A stretch of DNA of 34,859 nt from the NCBI GenBank assembly GCA_003152275.1, contig PLZU01000063.1, forward strand, positions 94,437-129,295. The letters run 5' to 3'. This DNA is from Actinomycetota bacterium. GTDB lineage: Bacteria; Actinomycetota; Thermoleophilia; Gaiellales; Gaiellaceae. A model generated the notes under the pieces. It saw only the letters and a program-made list of their open reading frames with translations, had not been told where the DNA came from and did no database searches. Numbering within the stretch: the first letter of the stretch is position 1; the number at the start of each line of letters is the position of its first letter. Of the stretch, positions 1 through 7,162 are shown one piece after another. A program made the translations under genes and the position numbers.

Positions 1-404
1 CCCGAGTTGCAGAACCGCACGAGCTCGAGCGACGGGAACCGCTCGCAAAGCGCCTGCGCGAGCACCGTCTCGTAGCGGTTCGGCGCGCCGAGCACGATTC
101 CGTCGTCGAGCGCCTCGCGGATCGCCCGCAGGATCACCGGATGCGAGTGGCCGTAGAGGCCGGCGGTGTACTCGCCGAGGAAGTCGGCGTATTCGTGTCC
201 ATCCGCATCGACCAGCCGCGCGCCTTCGCCGCGCACGATCGTGAGCGGGAACGGCGGCACATGGATGACCGAGCGCGTATTGCCGCCGGGCATTACCTTC
301 GCGCGCTCCTCGTGCAGCCGGCGCGACTCGGGGTTGCGGTCGGCGTACCGGCGCTCCGCCGTGGCGACGAGGCCGGCCACATCCATGGCGACGGGCTGGC
401 TCAT
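1..404 (-). CDS. Class III aminotransferase, glutamate-1-semialdehyde aminomutase-like (N-terminal part, cut by window edge)
   Basis: The first ~134 residues of a PLP-dependent class III aminotransferase; the rest lies outside the window. Visible hallmarks are an N-terminal helix, a PGGNTRS segment, VDADGHEYADFLGEYTAGLYGHSHP (the small-domain strand that precedes the active site) and LGAPNRYE. The PGGNTRS and YGHSHP signatures are typical of the HemL-like branch. The PLP lysine is not in the window, so substrate and activity cannot be judged; it could be a true HemL or one of the many HemL-like transaminases of unknown substrate. The ATG at 402-404 overlaps the stop of the upstream secreted protein as ATGA, which implies translational coupling. 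Confidence 0.85.
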   Translation of the reverse strand, partial: MSQPVAMDVAGLVATAERRYADRNPESRRLHEERAKVMPGGNTRSVIHVPPFPLTIVRGEGARLVDADGHEYADFLGEYTAGLYGHSHPVILRAIREALDDGIVLGAPNRYETVLAQALCERFPSLELVRFCNS

Positions 405-1759
405 GGCCCGGCTATGTAGACATGCACCTGGTACGGCGCAAACGAGTCGCGGAAATAGACCTTCTTCACGGGCTTGATCGTACGCCCTTCGTCGAGCACC
501 GTCAGGACGCGGCCGGCGAGCGCGTCAACGCGGAACGGGACCGTCGTCTGCTTGTCGCTCCCGTTGACCGCGATCACGTAGAGCGCACCGTTGAGCGTTC
601 GACTGCTTGCCATGACGGTGCCGTTCCACGGGTCGACGACGTCACCGTACTGCCCGTCACAGAGCGCGGGCGCGAGCCGTTGCACACCGGCGACCGTCGC
701 CGCGATCTGCTGCTCGACGCCCGCGTCGAAGTCCCAGCGGTTCCAGAGGTCGCCGGTCCAGCTGTTCGTGAAGTACCCGATCGCGCAGGCACCGCCGGCG
801 ATCGCTAGCCACGTTTCGGCGTTGACGATCTGCGGCGTGATCTGCAGCGTCGGACACTCGCCCGTCATCTGGCTCGTCTCGATCCACTGGAACGTCGGCT
901 TCCCCGGCGCGTAGATCGTCATCAGCTCACGCTGCGCGCGGAACATGTCGGTCAGTGGCACGCGCCCGCAGAACTTCACGATGGGATACATGTCGAAGCC
1001 GATGACGTCGGTGAGCGCCGCGAAGCGCTTGTAGTCGTTGCGATCGAAATGGTCGTTGATCGGCGCCTGGCCGCTGAAGAAGTGCTGCGACACGTTGAGG
1101 ACTCGCAGCCGGCCGGTCTGCGCGGCGGGCGGCAGCTGCGGCATCTCTTCCGGCGTGATGCCCCACCCATCGGGCTCGTCCGGCAGGTACCAGCCGGCAC
1201 CATTCTGCGCGGCGTACTGATCGCTCAGCAGGTACGGCGGCGTGACCGTAGCCGGTTGCGTACAGCCGGTGAACGGCACTTGCACAAACGTGTTCACACC
1301 AAGCGCCAGCGCCCGCGCGAGCGTGTCGACGCACTGTTCGTACGAAAGCACCGGGAAGAAAAGCGAGCCGTTCGCGGTGATGCGCATGCCGTCGGTGCCG
1401 AAGCGAACCTCAGCCGGACGGGGGGAGGTCGTCGCCTGTCCCGTAGCCGAGCCGACGCGGAACGAGTACGTCGTCGACGGGTTGAGATCGTCGAGCGTGA
1501 CGGAGTGCGTCGTCGAGGCTGTGCTCTCCTGCGCGCTGTAGAGATACAAACCGTTCACGCCGTACACGACACGGCCGCGCGTCGCCGTCGTTGTCTGCCA
1601 CGTCACCGTGGCGGATGACGAGGAGGCAACGGCCTGCACGTTCAGGACCGCCGCCGCTGCATTCCCGGCGAAGGCACCGAACACGACGACGATGGCGAGC
1701 AGGCGCACGCCAAGAGGAAAGCAGGCCGCGCCCAGCAGTGCCGGGCGCGGCCTCATCAC
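401..1759 (-). CDS. Secreted protein with FN3 domain and glycoside-hydrolase-like C-terminal domain
   Basis: A 452-aa exported protein. Residues 1-37 form a signal peptide (basic start, hydrophobic run, AGNAAAA). Residues ~40-130 read as a fibronectin type III domain (VTWQTTTATRGRVVYG, LNPSTTYSFRVG). The remainder looks like a TIM-barrel glycosidase fold: YLPDEPDGWG, a GFDMYPI strand and an FQWIETSQM strand with a candidate acidic catalytic residue, then a beta-rich tail. FN3 domains commonly accompany extracellular carbohydrate-active enzymes, so a polysaccharide-acting role is plausible, but I cannot assign a GH family. The double Met start follows a basic run; the second Met is equally possible. 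Its stop overlaps the aminotransferase start. Confidence 0.75.
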   Translation of the reverse strand: MMRPRPALLGAACFPLGVRLLAIVVVFGAFAGNAAAAVLNVQAVASSSSATVTWQTTTATRGRVVYGVNGLYLYSAQESTASTTHSVTLDDLNPSTTYSFRVGSATGQATTSPRPAEVRFGTDGMRITANGSLFFPVLSYEQCVDTLARALALGVNTFVQVPFTGCTQPATVTPPYLLSDQYAAQNGAGWYLPDEPDGWGITPEEMPQLPPAAQTGRLRVLNVSQHFFSGQAPINDHFDRNDYKRFAALTDVIGFDMYPIVKFCGRVPLTDMFRAQRELMTIYAPGKPTFQWIETSQMTGECPTLQITPQIVNAETWLAIAGGACAIGYFTNSWTGDLWNRWDFDAGVEQQIAATVAGVQRLAPALCDGQYGDVVDPWNGTVMASSRTLNGALYVIAVNGSDKQTTVPFRVDALAGRVLTVLDEGRTIKPVKKVYFRDSFAPYQVHVYIAGP

Positions 1760-1779
1760 TGAACTCGTTACGGGGCTTG

Positions 1780-2100
1780 TTACCGGCCCTGGACGCGCGA
1801 GAGCGGCGGCGCGGCGTTCTTCGCCTTGGCAAGCGGCCGTGCCTTCACCGCGACGGACGCCGGCTTCGCGGAGATCATGATCTCCTCACCGGTTGCCGGG
1901 TTCCGACCTGGGCGCGCCTGGGTCGCCGGACGCACGCGCACGTCGAGCTGCACGACGCCGCCGATCTTGATCTTTTCGGCATTGCCGATCTCTTCGAGGA
2001 TGACTTCCTCGAGAGCCCCGAGTGCCTTCTTCGCGTCGGCGCGCGAGAGACCGGCCTTCTCGGCGACGGCGTCGGCGAGCTGCGTCTGCGTCATTGGCAT
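1780..2100 (-). CDS. hup: HU-family DNA-binding protein
   Basis: A 106-aa histone-like protein. It has the N-terminal helix pair (TQTQLADAVAEKAGLSRADAKKALGALEEVI), the KIGGVVQLDVRVRPA strand, and the DNA-contacting beta-arm with ARPGRNPATGEEI, where N-P is the conserved intercalating proline turn. After the standard ~90 residues comes a short basic, proline-containing tail (KARPLAKAKNAAPP), a small version of the long basic tails of actinobacterial HupB. It binds and bends DNA as a dimer in the nucleoid. The chosen ATG lies 8 bases after AGGAGG (complement of 2109-2114); the second Met at 2094 is further from that site. Divergent from tyrA. Confidence 0.95.
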   Translation of the reverse strand: MPMTQTQLADAVAEKAGLSRADAKKALGALEEVILEEIGNAEKIKIGGVVQLDVRVRPATQARPGRNPATGEEIMISAKPASVAVKARPLAKAKNAAPPLSRVQGR

Positions 2101-2108
2101 TCCAAAAA

Positions 2109-2114
2109 CCTCCT
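2109..2114 (-). promoter_or_regulatory. Shine-Dalgarno of the HU gene
   Basis: AGGAGG on the minus strand, 8 bases before the HU start codon. It is one of the few full consensus ribosome sites in the window and fits a highly expressed nucleoid protein. It decides for the first of two nearby Met codons. Confidence 0.7.
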
Positions 2115-2190
2115 GGGTTTACGTGTCAGCGGTGGATTCAAGCGTAGGCGTAGGACGGAGGCTATGGGGAACCGTGCAAAACTGCCCAGA

Positions 2191-3558
2191 ATGGACGACC
2201 TCGAGCGCCTGCGGGAAGAGATCGGAGCCCTCGATCGGACCGTGCTCGAGACCCTGAACCGGCGCCTCGAGCTCGTTCAACGTGTCAACCGGCACAAGCA
2301 GGAGACCGGGAAGCCGCTGATCGATGCCGCGCGGGAGGCAGAGCTCCTCCGCGAGCTCGCCGAGGCCAACACCGGCCCCCTCTCAGAGCGCGCAGTGCAG
2401 GGAGTTTTCGCCGCCGTGCTCGATGTGATGAAGCAGGAGAGCAGGGGTGAAGCAAGGGCCCCGGAGGCCGGACCGCGGGCAGTCGAAGCCGCCGTCGGGT
2501 CGCTGGCGATCGTCGGAACGGGCCTTCTCGGCGCCTCGGTCGCCCTCGCCGCCAAGCGGGCCGGAGTCGCCCGCGTGACCGGCTGGGACGCCGATGCCGA
2601 AACCCTCCGCGAGGCCGTGGGCGCTAAGGCCCTCGACGCCTCGGCGGGGTCGCTCCGCGAGGCCGTGGCCGGCGTCGAGCTCGTCGTGGTCGCCGTGCCC
2701 GTCGGCGTGTTGGTGGCGACAACCCGGGACGTGCTGGCCTCGGTAGACGCCAACGCGACCGTCACCGACGTCGGCTCGACGAAGCGCGCGCTCGCGCAAG
2801 ACATCGACGACGCGCGCCTCGTTCCGGGCCATCCGCTCGCCGGCGGCGCAACGGGCGGCCCCGCTCGCGCAGCCGCTGATCTCTTCGACGGCGCGACGTG
2901 GTTCCTCACACCCGTCGCCTCGACGGACGTCTCGCGGGTCGAGCTCGTCGAGCGGTTCGTCGCAACCCTGGGCGCCCGTACGATCCGGCTCGACGCGGAG
3001 ACGCACGACCGGCTGCTCGCGCTCACGAGCCACCTCCCCCATGCCCTGGCGAACCTGCTCATGCAGAGCGTCGCGCAGGCAGGCGACGAGGCGCTCGGAT
3101 ATGCCGGCGCGTCGCTGCGCGAGATGACGCGCGTCGCGGGCGCGAATCCCGTGGTGTGGGCCGACATCTTCGTCGAGAACGGGGATCTGATCGCCGACGC
3201 TCTCGCCGCCCACGGCGAAGCGCTCGGTGAGGTCGAGCGCGCGCTGCGGGACCGCGACCGCGCATTCTTCGAGCGATGGATCACAGAGGCAGCCCAAACG
3301 CGCAGCCGCATGCTCGAGTACGCCTATCGCACCGAGGCGCGCATGCTGAACCGCATCCGCGTACGGATACCCGACAAGCCCGGCGTACTCGCGCGCATCA
3401 CGCAGACGCTCGGAGCGGCCGGCGTCAATATCGAGGACTTCGAACTACGACACGTCTCACCGGAGTACGGCGGCGTGCTCGTCATCCTCGTCTCGGGCAG
3501 CGACAACGCAGAGCTCGCGCGCACGCTGCTCCGCCGCGAGGGCTACTCAGCCGCCTGA
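2191..3558 (+). CDS. tyrA: Three-domain TyrA: chorismate mutase, prephenate dehydrogenase and ACT
   Basis: A 455-aa fusion for tyrosine synthesis. Residues ~1-85 are an AroQ-type chorismate mutase (LREEIGALDRTVLETLNRRLELVQRV, then KPLIDAAREAELL). Residues ~97-370 are a prephenate dehydrogenase: Rossmann start LAIVGTGLLGASVALAAKRAG, VTDVGSTKR, the GHPLAGG loop and TSHLPHALANLL, whose His lies in the catalytic region of the family. Residues ~383-455 are an ACT domain (VRIPDKPGVLARITQTLGAAGVNIEDFEL), the usual amino-acid feedback sensor, so tyrosine inhibition is likely. The start at 2191 sits at the domain border but lacks a clear ribosome site. The in-frame ATG at 2164 has GGAGG only 2 bases upstream and would add 9 residues. 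The frame stays open far upstream, but that part is antisense to HU and is not protein-like. Confidence 0.93.
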   Translation: MDDLERLREEIGALDRTVLETLNRRLELVQRVNRHKQETGKPLIDAAREAELLRELAEANTGPLSERAVQGVFAAVLDVMKQESRGEARAPEAGPRAVEAAVGSLAIVGTGLLGASVALAAKRAGVARVTGWDADAETLREAVGAKALDASAGSLREAVAGVELVVVAVPVGVLVATTRDVLASVDANATVTDVGSTKRALAQDIDDARLVPGHPLAGGATGGPARAAADLFDGATWFLTPVASTDVSRVELVERFVATLGARTIRLDAETHDRLLALTSHLPHALANLLMQSVAQAGDEALGYAGASLREMTRVAGANPVVWADIFVENGDLIADALAAHGEALGEVERALRDRDRAFFERWITEAAQTRSRMLEYAYRTEARMLNRIRVRIPDKPGVLARITQTLGAAGVNIEDFELRHVSPEYGGVLVILVSGSDNAELARTLLRREGYSAA

Positions 3559-3563
3559 GAGAA

Positions 3564-3600
3564 TCTCGGAGGGACCTTCGCCGCGAGGGTCCCTCCGAGA
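3564..3600. terminator. Strong hairpin after tyrA (probable bidirectional terminator)
   Basis: A perfect 13-base inverted repeat: TCTCGGAGGGACC at 3564-3576 and its complement at 3588-3600, with an 11-base loop. It lies 5 bases after the tyrA stop and about 43 bases from the end of the convergent response-regulator gene, so it can serve both. No T-tract follows on either strand, as is common for high-GC actinobacterial terminators. Confidence 0.7.
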
Positions 3601-3643
3601 GGGGTCAAGGGGATCAAGCGGGCGTGAGTATGACCGATCTCGG

Positions 3644-4291
3644 TCAGCCGATGACGGCTTCGCGCAGCGCGACCGCGACGGCCTGCGTGCGCGTGCGTGC
3701 GCCGAGCTTCAGCATCGCCCGCTGCGCATGGGCGCGCACCGTGTCGGGCGAGAGGAAGAGGGACGCGCCGATGTCCGCATAGGAACCGCCTTCGGCGAGC
3801 AGACGCAGCACTTCGCGCTCGCGCTCCGAGAGCGACTTGCGCTCGTCGCCGCGCCGGCTGGCAAGCGAGGCAGCGAGGACCGGGTCGACGTAGAGACCGC
3901 CGGCAGCAACCGTATCGAGCGCGCGGGCGAGATCGTCGAGCGGAGCGTCTTTGAGTGCGAAGCCACGGGCACCGGCGTCGAGCGCATCAGAGACGAGGCC
4001 GCGATCCGAAACCCCGGAATAGAGGAGCACGGCGGTCTCGGGAGCCACCGTGAGCGCTCGCCGGGCGAGCTCGAGGCCGTCGATGTGCGGCATCCGAACG
4101 TCGGCAATGCAGACGCGGGGCCGGTGAGCGGCAATCTGGGTGAGAGCCGCGTCGCCATCCTGGGCCGTTGCGAGGACAGTGAAGCCCGCGCCCGTCAGGT
4201 AGCGCGAGAGGCAGTCGATGATCGGCGGGTGGTCGTCGGCGATGACGCAGGTCGTCGCCGAGCGATCGTGGAGGGAGCTGACTTGAGCCAT
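3644..4291 (-). CDS. NarL/FixJ-type response regulator (receiver plus LuxR helix-turn-helix)
   Basis: A 215-aa transcription regulator. The receiver has the acidic pair in VIADDHPP (D19-D20), phospho-acceptor D64 in CIADVRMP and K114 in FALKDAP, all intact. The C-terminal LuxR helix-turn-helix starts at LSEREREVLRLLAEGGSYADIG and includes the recognition segment LSPDTVRAHAQRAMLKLG. Start at Met 4291 is chosen because the receiver begins soon after; an in-frame ATG at 4333 would add 14 residues. It is a close paralogue of the regulator at 7159-7779: both share VIADDHPP, RYL, DALDAG and the same C-terminal pattern, so they may answer related signals. No cognate kinase is directly attached. Confidence 0.93.
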   Translation of the reverse strand: MAQVSSLHDRSATTCVIADDHPPIIDCLSRYLTGAGFTVLATAQDGDAALTQIAAHRPRVCIADVRMPHIDGLELARRALTVAPETAVLLYSGVSDRGLVSDALDAGARGFALKDAPLDDLARALDTVAAGGLYVDPVLAASLASRRGDERKSLSEREREVLRLLAEGGSYADIGASLFLSPDTVRAHAQRAMLKLGARTRTQAVAVALREAVIG

Positions 4292-4345
4292 GGTTAGGTT
4301 GTCGTCCGTACGCCGGCAATGGCGGATCGCCATACCGACGTATCC

Positions 4346-4369
4346 GGCCTCACCCTTTTTGGGGAGGCC
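4346..4369 (-). terminator. Possible hairpin overlapping the stop of the HExxH protein gene
   Basis: An imperfect inverted repeat (GGCCTC-CCC, AAAAA loop, GGG-T-GAGGCC on the minus strand) spans the stop codon of the secreted HExxH protein gene and precedes the response-regulator gene on the same strand. There is no T-tract. It may reduce read-through between the two genes. Confidence 0.35.
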
Positions 4370-4943
4370 TCATACCCTGAATCGAGGCGATCCGGCGGAC
4401 GGGCTCGACGCCAAGCATCGAGGCGAGCGCCGCACGGAACGCAATCGGCGCCATCTGGCCGCCTTCGTCAGTCGCGCTGGCGGGCTTCATGACGTTGTCG
4501 GGCGACTGCCAGTAGGCCCAGGCGAGCTCGTCGGCGAAGCGCTCGCAGCCGAGCTCCGCGTGCTGGTCGATCGAGCCCCACCACGTGGGTGCTTGGAGCA
4601 GCGGCTGGAGCTGTGCCCGCATCGGGTCGGTAAGTAGCCCGAAGTCGACCTGGTGGGCGTACTCGTGCTGGACGACGCCCCAGGAGAAGCGGCCCGTGTT
4701 CAGGAGGCCTCCGTCGAGCCAGATCTGGCCGGCAACGGCGTGGGGCGAAATTCCTTTGCCGATGTGGATCACGATCTGCCCGGGAACGAGGCTCCAGTCG
4801 AAGCTGCTTGCGTTGAGCGCCGAGGTCACTTGGCCTTGCTGTGCGCGCGTGCCGCCGTCGAAGACGTACCGGCCGCCGGCCGCCTGCGCGGCGGGCGCGA
4901 GTGCGAAGGCGAGCACGAGCGGGAGGACGAAGCGTTTCACCAT
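4350..4943 (-). CDS. Secreted HExxH-type putative zinc metalloprotease
   Basis: A 197-aa exported protein with a signal peptide at 1-21 (MVKRFVLPLVLAFALAPAAQA). The segment VVQHEYAHQVDF gives an HExxH zinc motif (H93, E94, H97). LGCERFADELAWAYW, ~37 residues later, supplies a candidate third ligand (E134 or E139), as in gluzincins. The size and the small predicted domain resemble actinobacterial secreted peptidase-like proteins of unknown substrate rather than a named peptidase family. The true start may be the GTG at 4940, which lies 5 bases after GAGG; this gives MKRF. It diverges from the TPR-protein gene across a 179-base region, and with the serine protease at 6413 it is the second secreted hydrolase of the locus. 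Confidence 0.6.
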   Translation of the reverse strand: MVKRFVLPLVLAFALAPAAQAAGGRYVFDGGTRAQQGQVTSALNASSFDWSLVPGQIVIHIGKGISPHAVAGQIWLDGGLLNTGRFSWGVVQHEYAHQVDFGLLTDPMRAQLQPLLQAPTWWGSIDQHAELGCERFADELAWAYWQSPDNVMKPASATDEGGQMAPIAFRAALASMLGVEPVRRIASIQGMRPPQKG

Positions 4944-5122
4944 GTCCTCTAGACCTGTCGTTCATGTGGGTCTCGCGCGACACGCGCTGCCGGGGAGACC
5001 CGCTGTCGCTGCAGCGAGCGATCGAACTGGCCCCAAAGAGCGGCGCAGTCACAAAACGACGTAGCGAGCTCAACCGGTTACGGGAATCGACAGCGACGTC
5101 GTTCTCGCGACGATGAGAACTA
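4944..5122. promoter_or_regulatory. Divergent intergenic region between the HExxH and TPR genes
   Basis: The 179 bases between two divergent genes must hold promoters for both. I see no convincing -35/-10 pair, long inverted repeat or small ORF with a ribosome site. The TPR gene start has only a weak GAGA upstream. Confidence 0.4.
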
Positions 5123-6265
5123 ATGGCTGCGGCTGCCTCATTCCTCGAGCTTCCCCCGTTGACGACGCTCACGCTCGTCCGCGACGACGTCGCGGATTCG
5201 CTCGCAGCGGCCGAGGAGCTCGTTGCACAACACCGCCACGACGAAGCAGCCGATTTGCTCGAAGATCTCTGGAGCGAGGTGCGCGGCAACGCCCCGCTCG
5301 CCCTGCGACAGCGCCTGGCCCTGTCCTGGAGCGAGATGTACCGCGGCGAGCTCGAGCACGCCGCTGAGCTTCTCGAGCACGCCGCGGTGATCGCTCAGTC
5401 GCCGCGGTTCGATTCAGCTGACCGTGCCGAGATTCTCTACCGGCGCGGCTGTGTCGCGCTCAAGCGCGCGCAGGTCGCCGACGCCATCTCACTCTTTACA
5501 CGGGCGCTCGATCTCAACGAGCATGCGCCGCGCCCAAGCATTCTGCTCGCGGCCAACGTGTACCAGTGGCGCTCGCGCTGCTATCAGTTCCGCCGCGATT
5601 GGGACCCTGCAGCACGTGACGCCGAGCGCTCGCTCGAGCTCGCGACGCGCGCGGGCGACGAGCCGTCGCAGGCGCACGCGCTTTTCCAGGCCTCCTGTAT
5701 CGCGGAACGCGGCAAGGATTGGCTCGTGGCTCGCTTCTATGCCGAGCGTGCGCTCGAGCTCTACCGCAAGCACGGCGAAACGCTTGCCACGGCCAGGATC
5801 CTCAACAATCTCGGCGGCATCGACTTTCTGCTCGGTGACGTCGCTGCGGCCGAACAGAACCTGATCGCCGCAGCGGAGACCGCCGCTAAGGCCGGCAGCG
5901 ACCCGGATCTCGCGCAGGCCGTGAACTCGCTCGCGCACGTCTACCTGAAGACGGGGCGCCCCATGGAAGCTCGGGTACGCGCGCAGCGCGCGGTTGAGCT
6001 GCTTGTCGACCGCCTCGACTTTCGTGCCGAGCTCGGAATCGCGCAGCTCGTCGTTGCACGCTCACTTGCGGCCGAGGGCGACCACACGCTTGCAATCGAG
6101 TGGATCGACGCGGCTGAACACACCTTCGACGCGCTCGGTTCGACGAGCCACCTCGCTTCGGCGTGGCTCGCACGGGGCGACGTCGCGCGCGAGACGGGCG
6201 ACCTCGATGTGGCAGCCGATCTCTACCGCCGCGCCGCAGATTCTCTGCAAGACGTCCATCTGTAA
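5123..6265 (+). CDS. TPR-repeat cytoplasmic protein, Rap-like in size and repeat content
   Basis: A 380-aa soluble protein made almost wholly of tetratricopeptide-type helix pairs, about seven repeats: for example AEILYRRGCVALKRAQVADAISLFTRALDL, ARILNNLGGIDFLLGDVAAAEQNLIAAAE, AVNSLAHVYLKTGRPMEARVRAQRAVEL and ASAWLARGDVARETGDLDVAADLYRRAAD. No signal peptide, transmembrane segment or helix-turn-helix is seen. The length equals that of Bacillus Rap proteins, TPR sensors that bind response regulators and are inhibited by imported peptides. It is followed after 14 bases by a 34-codon ORF with a full ribosome site, and NarL-type regulators lie on both sides. Function by homology is only protein-protein or protein-peptide binding; the Rap comparison is inference from architecture and context. 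Confidence 0.85.
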   Translation: MAAAASFLELPPLTTLTLVRDDVADSLAAAEELVAQHRHDEAADLLEDLWSEVRGNAPLALRQRLALSWSEMYRGELEHAAELLEHAAVIAQSPRFDSADRAEILYRRGCVALKRAQVADAISLFTRALDLNEHAPRPSILLAANVYQWRSRCYQFRRDWDPAARDAERSLELATRAGDEPSQAHALFQASCIAERGKDWLVARFYAERALELYRKHGETLATARILNNLGGIDFLLGDVAAAEQNLIAAAETAAKAGSDPDLAQAVNSLAHVYLKTGRPMEARVRAQRAVELLVDRLDFRAELGIAQLVVARSLAAEGDHTLAIEWIDAAEHTFDALGSTSHLASAWLARGDVARETGDLDVAADLYRRAADSLQDVHL

Positions 6266-6274
6266 GGGAGGTGA
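6266..6274 (+). promoter_or_regulatory. Near-perfect Shine-Dalgarno of the 34-aa peptide gene
   Basis: GGGAGGTGA directly follows the TPR stop codon and ends 5 bases before the ATG at 6280. It is complementary to the 16S 3' end over nearly its full length. It is among the strongest ribosome sites in the window and is the main support for the small ORF being translated. Confidence 0.75.
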
Positions 6275-6279
6275 CTGCA

Positions 6280-6384
6280 ATGCGCTTTCTCTGGATCTTC
6301 ACGCGCGTGGCCCTGCCGGCCATCGCGATCGCTTCGTTCGTCGGCCATGTCAAGCACGGCTACGGCTTCAGCACCGGCAACTAG
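6280..6384 (+). CDS. 34-aa exported or membrane small peptide (candidate signalling peptide)
   Basis: A short ORF with a basic start (MRFLWIFTR), a hydrophobic stretch of about 13 residues (VALPAIAIASFVG) and a hydrophilic 12-residue tail, HVKHGYGFSTGN. It could be a signal peptide plus mature peptide, with cleavage near AIAS, or a single-pass microprotein. It sits 14 bases after the TPR gene, has a near-perfect ribosome site and is followed by a secreted protease gene, so all three look co-transcribed. The design (TPR gene, then tiny exported-peptide gene) is that of Rap-Phr and related RRNPP pairs. No homologue is recognised by eye and the mature form is unknown. Confidence 0.65.
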   Translation: MRFLWIFTRVALPAIAIASFVGHVKHGYGFSTGN

Positions 6385-6412
6385 TCCAATCTCTCAACTG
6401 CGGAGGTATCTC

Positions 6413-7162
6413 ATCAACGTTCGTCCATTGTTCGCGCTTGTGGCGGTGACGGTCGCGCTCACTGCGACCGCCGCCGCAAACGGCGTCATCGGCGGCAGCC
6501 TGGACGCCGGCCGCCATCAGGCTGTCGGCGCTCTGCTCGTGCCGACGCCGAACGGCCTCGTGCCGGAGTGCTCCGGCGTGCTCGTCTCGCCGCGTGTGTT
6601 CCTGACCGCAGGCCACTGCACGAACGCTGCTCTCGCGGCAGGCGGCGCGTACGTCGTCTTCGGCGACGAGCTCAAGCCCGCGTCCTGGACGCCCCTTCAC
6701 GGCACCGCGGTCACCGATCCGGCCTACGGCCACGACAGCGCCGACCCGCACGACCTCGGCGTGATCGTGCTCGACCAAAACGCGCCGGTCGCGCCCGCAG
6801 CGCTGCCCACCGCCGGTGCGGCCGATCGCCTGGCGAAGGACGGCGTCGCACCCGTCAGTGTCGGATACGGCTACTCGCAGCGGCTCGGCAACAAGGACTT
6901 CGTCTACGACGGATTGCGCCACGCGGCGGCGATGCCGGTCGTGTCGGAGACGTCGACGCTCCTGCGGATCAGTTCACAAACCGGAGCGGAGCTCTGCTTC
7001 GGCGATTCCGGCGGGCCCCAATACCTGCCCGGCAGCTCCACCGTCGTCTCGGTGACGAGCGGCGGGAACACCGTGTGCAAGGGCAGTGCGACGACAACGC
7101 GGCTCGACAGCGCGTCGGCTCGCGGCTTCCTCAGCCTTTTCGCGAGTTTGCTGATCCGTTAG
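6413..7162 (+). CDS. Secreted trypsin-like (S1) serine protease
   Basis: About 249 aa. It has a signal peptide (VRPLFALVAVTVALTATAAA), then NGVIGGS like the IVGG start of S1 proteases. The catalytic triad is visible: H68 in LTAGHC, D114 in DPHDLGVIVL and S199 in FGDSGGP. It is exported and probably cleaves extracellular proteins. The start is odd. GGAGGT at 6402-6407 is spaced for the ATC at 6413, which would give a perfect signal-peptide N-terminus, but ATC is a very rare start. Alternatives are ATG 6347, inside the preceding small ORF with no ribosome site, and TTG 6428, 20 bases after the site. Its stop overlaps the convergent regulator stop by 4 bases. Placement after the peptide gene suggests peptide maturation, which is inference. 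Confidence 0.85.
   Translation: MNVRPLFALVAVTVALTATAAANGVIGGSLDAGRHQAVGALLVPTPNGLVPECSGVLVSPRVFLTAGHCTNAALAAGGAYVVFGDELKPASWTPLHGTAVTDPAYGHDSADPHDLGVIVLDQNAPVAPAALPTAGAADRLAKDGVAPVSVGYGYSQRLGNKDFVYDGLRHAAAMPVVSETSTLLRISSQTGAELCFGDSGGPQYLPGSSTVVSVTSGGNTVCKGSATTTRLDSASARGFLSLFASLLIR

Noticed and set aside
1591-2163. Open frame extending tyrA upstream by ~190 codons
   Set aside because: It runs antisense through the HU gene, is Arg-rich with no domain, and the HU gene has a full ribosome site and clear homology.
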